From positions 1 through 9,724 of the forward strand of contig CAKNAD010000096.1 in the NCBI GenBank assembly GCA_929200515.1: 9,724 nt of DNA, in the 5' to 3' direction. The DNA comes from Candidatus Gorgonimonas leptogorgiae. Lineage in GTDB: Bacteria; Pseudomonadota; Gammaproteobacteria; Pseudomonadales; Endozoicomonadaceae. The translations under genes and the position numbers were made by a program. Of the stretch, positions 6,794 to 9,724 are shown piece by piece. Positions within the stretch are counted from its first letter, which is position 1; the number at the start of each line of letters is the position of its first letter. Under the pieces are notes generated by a model. That model made no database searches. It saw only the letters and a list, made by a program, of their open reading frames with translations, and was not told where the DNA came from.

Positions 6794-7738
6794 CTATTTA
6801 CCCTCTTTATTATAATAAGATAAAAGGGGATCATTACGAGCAATTAAAGGAAATCCTTTGTCTCTTCTGGAGTTAAGATAAGATTCTGCTACTATTTTAG
6901 CTAAAGCCCTAACTCGTAATATATATCTTTGCCTTTCTGTAACTGATACTGATCCACGTGCATCTAATAAATTAAAACAGTGTGAGGCTTTTAATACATA
7001 TTCGTAAGCTGGTAGTGGTAAATTTAACTGTACTAATCTGTTAGATTCAGCTTCATAGAAATCAAAGTGATTTAATAGCTCTGTGACATTTGCTTGTTTG
7101 AAATTAAACTCCGACATTTCTACTTCTTGTTGGTGAAATATATCTCCATAGCGAATGACTTCATCGCCATGTTTAGTCCAAATTAAATCATATAGACTAT
7201 CTACTTCTTGTAAATACATTGCAATACGCTCAAGACCGTAAGTAATCTCGCCAGTGACTGGGCGACAAGGAATTCCACCTACTTGCTGAAAATAGGTAAA
7301 CTGTGATATCTCCATACCGTTAATCCAAACTTCCCAGCCCAGCCCCCAAGCACCAAGTGTAGGCGACTCCCAGTTATCTTCAACAAAACGAACATCATGT
7401 ATTTCTAAGTCAATATTTAAAGCCTCGAGTGACTCTAAATATAACTGTTGGATATCATCAGGTGATGGTTTTAATACTACTTGAAATTGATAGTAATGCT
7501 GTAATCTGTTAGGATTTTCTCCATAACGACCATCTGTTGGGCGACGACTAGGCTGAACATAGGCGGCCTTGAAAGGCTCAGGACCAATAGAGCGTAAAAA
7601 AGTGGCAGGATGAAATGTTCCAGCACCAACTTCTAAGTCTAAAGGTTGCAACACAGCGCAACCTTTGCTACTCCAAAATTGCTGCAGTTTAAATATCATC
7701 CCTTGAAATGTCTGAGTTTTAATATCCGATAAATTCAC
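6794..7738 (-). CDS. glyQ: Glycine--tRNA ligase alpha subunit
   Basis: This catalytic subunit of alpha2beta2 glycyl-tRNA synthetase is a class II aminoacyl-tRNA synthetase that activates glycine with ATP and transfers it to tRNA-Gly. At 314 residues it is slightly longer than E. coli GlyQ (303). Near-invariant family blocks are present: QPLDLEVGAGTFHP at 31-44, the motif 2 region YVQPSRRPTDGRYGENPNR at 60-78, WGLGWEVWINGMEISQFTYF at 131-150, and motif 3 GEITYGLERIAMY at 163-175. The start is a GTG at 7736-7738 with a modest Shine-Dalgarno ACAGG at 7746-7750, 7 nt upstream. It begins exactly where the family starts, before the TQTFQG block. The TAG stop is separated from the glyS ATG by one base. 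Confidence 0.97.
   Translation of the reverse strand: MNLSDIKTQTFQGMIFKLQQFWSSKGCAVLQPLDLEVGAGTFHPATFLRSIGPEPFKAAYVQPSRRPTDGRYGENPNRLQHYYQFQVVLKPSPDDIQQLYLESLEALNIDLEIHDVRFVEDNWESPTLGAWGLGWEVWINGMEISQFTYFQQVGGIPCRPVTGEITYGLERIAMYLQEVDSLYDLIWTKHGDEVIRYGDIFHQQEVEMSEFNFKQANVTELLNHFDFYEAESNRLVQLNLPLPAYEYVLKASHCFNLLDARGSVSVTERQRYILRVRALAKIVAESYLNSRRDKGFPLIARNDPLLSYYNKEGK
6801..6806 (-). promoter_or_regulatory. Ribosome binding site of glyS inside the 3' end of glyQ
   Basis: The minus-strand AGAGGG lies within the last codons of glyQ (encoding Glu-Gly), 8 nt before the glyS ATG at 6790-6792. With the stop and start only one base apart, ribosomes finishing glyQ could reinitiate on glyS, which would keep the two subunits in balance. 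Confidence 0.65.
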
Positions 7739-7835
7739 AATTGAACCTGTAACAAAGCAAATAATGTATGCGGCATATCTTCCTGCAAATTTGTTTAGTA
7801 ATGCATGATATGTATGGTTATAATTAATTAGCCAA

Positions 7836-7841
7836 ATTATA
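7836..7841 (-). promoter_or_regulatory. Possible -10 element for the glyQ-glyS-dsbC operon
   Basis: A perfect TATAAT on the minus strand lies about 100 nt upstream of the glyQ GTG. The sequence at -35 spacing is poor (TTTTCT at a 17-nt spacer), and the region is very AT-rich, so a chance match is possible. No riboswitch or attenuator is evident in the leader. Confidence 0.35.
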
Positions 7842-7879
7842 ACTGATTAAACTATAGAAGAAAAACAATATATTAAATA

Positions 7880-7908
7880 TTGAATAATTTTTAATATAAT
7901 TTTACAAT
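7880..7908 (+). promoter_or_regulatory. Sigma70-like promoter for the ankyrin gene
   Basis: TTGAAT at 7880-7885 and TACAAT at 7903-7908 are separated by exactly 17 nt. They match the sigma70 consensus at four of six and five of six positions. It faces the ankyrin gene and predicts a leader of about 85 nt. It is the strongest promoter candidate in the divergent gap between glyQ and the ankyrin gene, and may also serve fba downstream. Confidence 0.5.
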
Positions 7909-7987
7909 AGAATGAGGAAAATATTTAACTTAATAATTTCTAGATCAATTATCTTTTATTTTACTTGGTTTTTATCAACACAAATAC

Positions 7988-7991
7988 AGGA
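7988..7991 (+). promoter_or_regulatory. Ribosome binding site supporting the ATG start of the ankyrin gene
   Basis: AGGA lies 6 nt upstream of the ATG at 7998. The in-frame TTG at 7965 has no such site and would place 11 residues before the signal peptide. Confidence 0.5.
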
Positions 7992-7997
7992 TATACA

Positions 7998-8711
7998 ATG
8001 TATAATAAAATATTTATTTTGTTAGTGTTTTTCTATTTGCCATTAGATATTTTGGCTTTACCTGATAAAGACCAATTTAAATATATATGTATACTAAGTA
8101 AAGATTCGGCAATTATTCAATCTGATCTTTTGCAAAGCGCAATAGAGCATCAAACTGAAGGCACTGTTAAGCGCTGGTTGCAAAAACTTCCTAACACTAT
8201 AAAAACATCTCCATTGCTTTTTGCTGTTCAAAATAATGCCGATCTGTCTATAGTAAAAACAATACTCAAATACATAAAACTACTAAAAGAAGATTTTTAT
8301 AATATTTATGATATGTATGGAGCATCTATTATTAGCATGGCGACTATAAATAATAATATAGCCTTGGTTAAATTATTGTTAAAATATGATGTTCCTCTTA
8401 CGTGGAATGCTAATAATTTTAAAGAGTCACCATTACATATTGCTGCTAAATATAATTATTTAGAGCTTTTTAAGCTTATGCTAGCTTATACTAATAAAAC
8501 TTTAAACATACATAGTTGCGATACAAACAATCTCTCACCTTTGTCTTATTTAATATTAAATCAGCAATCATCTTATGTTATTAGTTTGTTGTTTAAGTAT
8601 CAACCCTCATATACTATTGCTTACATTGGTACAAAAAGTTATTATAAGCTCGCAAAATGTAAAAATATGAACGCTGTAGCAGAAACATTAGACAGTTTAT
8701 TTCAAAAATAA
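7998..8711 (+). CDS. Exported ankyrin-repeat protein
   Basis: The 237-residue product begins with a typical signal peptide: Lys at position 4, a hydrophobic core IFILLVFFYLPLDI, and likely cleavage after ILA at residue 20. About four degenerate ankyrin repeats follow at roughly 70-103, 106-137, 142-175 and 178-207. The clearest is the third, with SPLHIAAKYNYLELFKLML. Ankyrin repeats mediate protein-protein contacts and are frequent in host-associated bacteria; the partner here is unknown. The ATG at 7998 is chosen over an in-frame TTG at 7965 because it has AGGA at 7988-7991, 6 nt upstream, and starts directly with the signal peptide. It is divergent from glyQ and only 37 nt ahead of fba, with no terminator between. 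A Sec-exported periplasmic or outer-surface protein is more likely than a cytoplasmic-to-host effector, but that is inference. Confidence 0.8.
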   Translation: MYNKIFILLVFFYLPLDILALPDKDQFKYICILSKDSAIIQSDLLQSAIEHQTEGTVKRWLQKLPNTIKTSPLLFAVQNNADLSIVKTILKYIKLLKEDFYNIYDMYGASIISMATINNNIALVKLLLKYDVPLTWNANNFKESPLHIAAKYNYLELFKLMLAYTNKTLNIHSCDTNNLSPLSYLILNQQSSYVISLLFKYQPSYTIAYIGTKSYYKLAKCKNMNAVAETLDSLFQK

Positions 8712-8748
8712 GCTGGATATAGACCTAACCACACAAACAGGAATATTT

Positions 8749-9724
8749 ATGGCTTTAATTAGTCTTCGTCAATTACTTGATCATGCCGCTGAAAATAACT
8801 ACGGTGTACCTGCCTTTAATGTTAATAATTTAGAGCAAATGCGAGCTATCATGGAAGCCGCTCACGAACTGAATTCCCCTGTTATCGTACAAGCATCTGC
8901 TGGAGCCCGTAAATACGCTGGTGCTCCTTTTTTACGCCATTTAATACTTGCTGCTATTGAAGAGTTTCCACATATACCTGTAGTTATGCACCAAGATCAC
9001 GGAACCAGCATGGCAGTTTGCCAGCGTTCGATTCAACTAGGGTTTAGCTCAGTTATGATGGATGGCTCTTTATTAACAGATGGCAAAACTCCTTCATCAT
9101 ATGAATATAATGTAGATGTAACTAAAAAAACAGTAGAAATTGCTCATGCTTGTGGCGTTTCAGTAGAAGGCGAGCTTGGATGTCTCGGATCACTAGAGAC
9201 CGGCTCAGCAGCCGCCGAAGATGGCGTTGGCGCTGAAGGTAAGCTATCTATGGAACAATTACTAACTGATCCAGATGAAGCAGCAGATTTTGTAAATAAA
9301 ACTAAGGTAGACGCATTAGCCATTGCCTGCGGAACAAGCCATGGCGCATATAAGTTTACTAGACCACCAACTGGAGATATCTTAGCAATAGATAGAATTC
9401 GTGCGATACACAAGAAAATACCTAACACTCATCTAGTAATGCATGGTTCTTCTTCAGTTCCTCAAGACTGGCTAAAAATAATTAATGAAAATGGCGGCAA
9501 TATATCAGAAACCTACGGTGTTCCTGTTGAACAAATTCAAGAAGGAATACGCAATGGCGTACGCAAAGTAAATATAGATACTGATTTAAGATTAGCGTCT
9601 ACAGGGGCTATGAGAAAGTTTTTAGCAGAAAACCCTAGTGAATTTGATCCTAGGAAATATTTAGCTCAAGCTACTGAAGCTATGAAACAAATTTGCTTAC
9701 AAAGATACCAAGCATTTGGATCAG
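8749..9724 (+). CDS. fba: Class II fructose-bisphosphate aldolase, 3' end cut by the window
   Basis: This zinc-dependent enzyme cleaves fructose 1,6-bisphosphate to dihydroxyacetone phosphate and glyceraldehyde 3-phosphate, and the reverse, in glycolysis and gluconeogenesis in the cytoplasm. The 325 residues present cover nearly the whole protein; relatives are about 345-360, so roughly 20-35 residues are missing. Diagnostic blocks: YGVPAFNVNNLEQ at 18-30, MHQDHG at 80-85 (catalytic Asp83, metal-binding His84), VEGELG at 139-144, GTSHGAYKF at 195-203 with metal-binding His198, VMHGSSS at 230-236 with His232, and NIDTDLR at 275-281. The pattern is that of the type B, Calvin-cycle-like class II subfamily. 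The ATG has AGGA at 8739-8742, 6 nt upstream. The gene lies 37 nt after the ankyrin gene on the same strand and may share its transcript. In many gammaproteobacteria fba follows pgk or pyk, so the ankyrin neighbour is unusual. Confidence 0.96.
   Translation, partial: MALISLRQLLDHAAENNYGVPAFNVNNLEQMRAIMEAAHELNSPVIVQASAGARKYAGAPFLRHLILAAIEEFPHIPVVMHQDHGTSMAVCQRSIQLGFSSVMMDGSLLTDGKTPSSYEYNVDVTKKTVEIAHACGVSVEGELGCLGSLETGSAAAEDGVGAEGKLSMEQLLTDPDEAADFVNKTKVDALAIACGTSHGAYKFTRPPTGDILAIDRIRAIHKKIPNTHLVMHGSSSVPQDWLKIINENGGNISETYGVPVEQIQEGIRNGVRKVNIDTDLRLASTGAMRKFLAENPSEFDPRKYLAQATEAMKQICLQRYQAFGS

Noticed and set aside
6793..6843. N-terminal extension of GlyS from an upstream ATG
   Set aside because: The extra residues overlap glyQ, do not match the family, and the ATG at 6790-6792 has a better placed ribosome binding site.
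7912..8024. Small plus-strand open frame starting at 7912 and overlapping the ankyrin start, as a possible leader peptide
   Set aside because: There is no ribosome binding site, it starts at the predicted transcription start, and the overlap is in a very AT-rich stretch where short frames are expected by chance.
9144..9428. Minus-strand open frame of 94 codons inside fba
   Set aside because: It is antisense to conserved aldolase sequence; the Ser/Pro-rich translation is typical of a shadow frame.

Overview
The window looks like chromosome of an AT-rich gammaproteobacterium that lives with or inside a eukaryotic host. The separate glycyl-tRNA synthetase alpha and beta subunits, the DsbC-type disulfide isomerase and the class II fructose-bisphosphate aldolase all read like gammaproteobacterial proteins. 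The low GC, a secreted-looking ankyrin protein and a protein with two PPxY motifs point to host association. A Legionellales- or Francisella-like lineage would fit, but that is inference; no rRNA or other taxonomic marker is present.

Layout. (1) Positions 1-3828, plus strand, are an accessory block of unrecognised proteins. First comes a short protein (137-478) with two PPxY motifs. Its frame continues past a single TAA for 66 more codons to 679, adding an acidic tandem repeat and a hydrophobic C-terminal segment, so the gene looks interrupted by one nonsense codon. Next are two large tandem genes, 771-2465 (564 aa) and 2488-3828 (446 aa), 22 nt apart. They are diverged paralogues sharing about 240 C-terminal residues, have no signal peptide or obvious membrane segment, and contain no cysteine or tryptophan. 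(2) Positions 3854-7738, minus strand, are a conserved housekeeping block read glyQ, glyS, dsbC. glyS starts one base after the glyQ stop, and dsbC follows glyS closely. (3) Positions 7739-7997 are a divergent intergenic region with a good sigma70-like promoter facing right. (4) Positions 7998-8711, plus strand, encode an exported ankyrin-repeat protein. (5) Positions 8749-9724, plus strand, encode class II fructose-bisphosphate aldolase, cut by the window end.

The housekeeping genes are ordinary: charging of tRNA-Gly, periplasmic disulfide repair, and glycolysis or gluconeogenesis. The novelty is in the accessory block. The working hypothesis is that the paralogous pair are secreted coiled-coil proteins, perhaps structural or effector substrates of a type III or type IV secretion system encoded elsewhere, and that the PPxY protein and ankyrin protein are host-interaction factors. 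No secretion machinery gene lies in the window, so this link is not shown here. No tRNA, rRNA, insertion sequence, CRISPR array or phage gene was seen.
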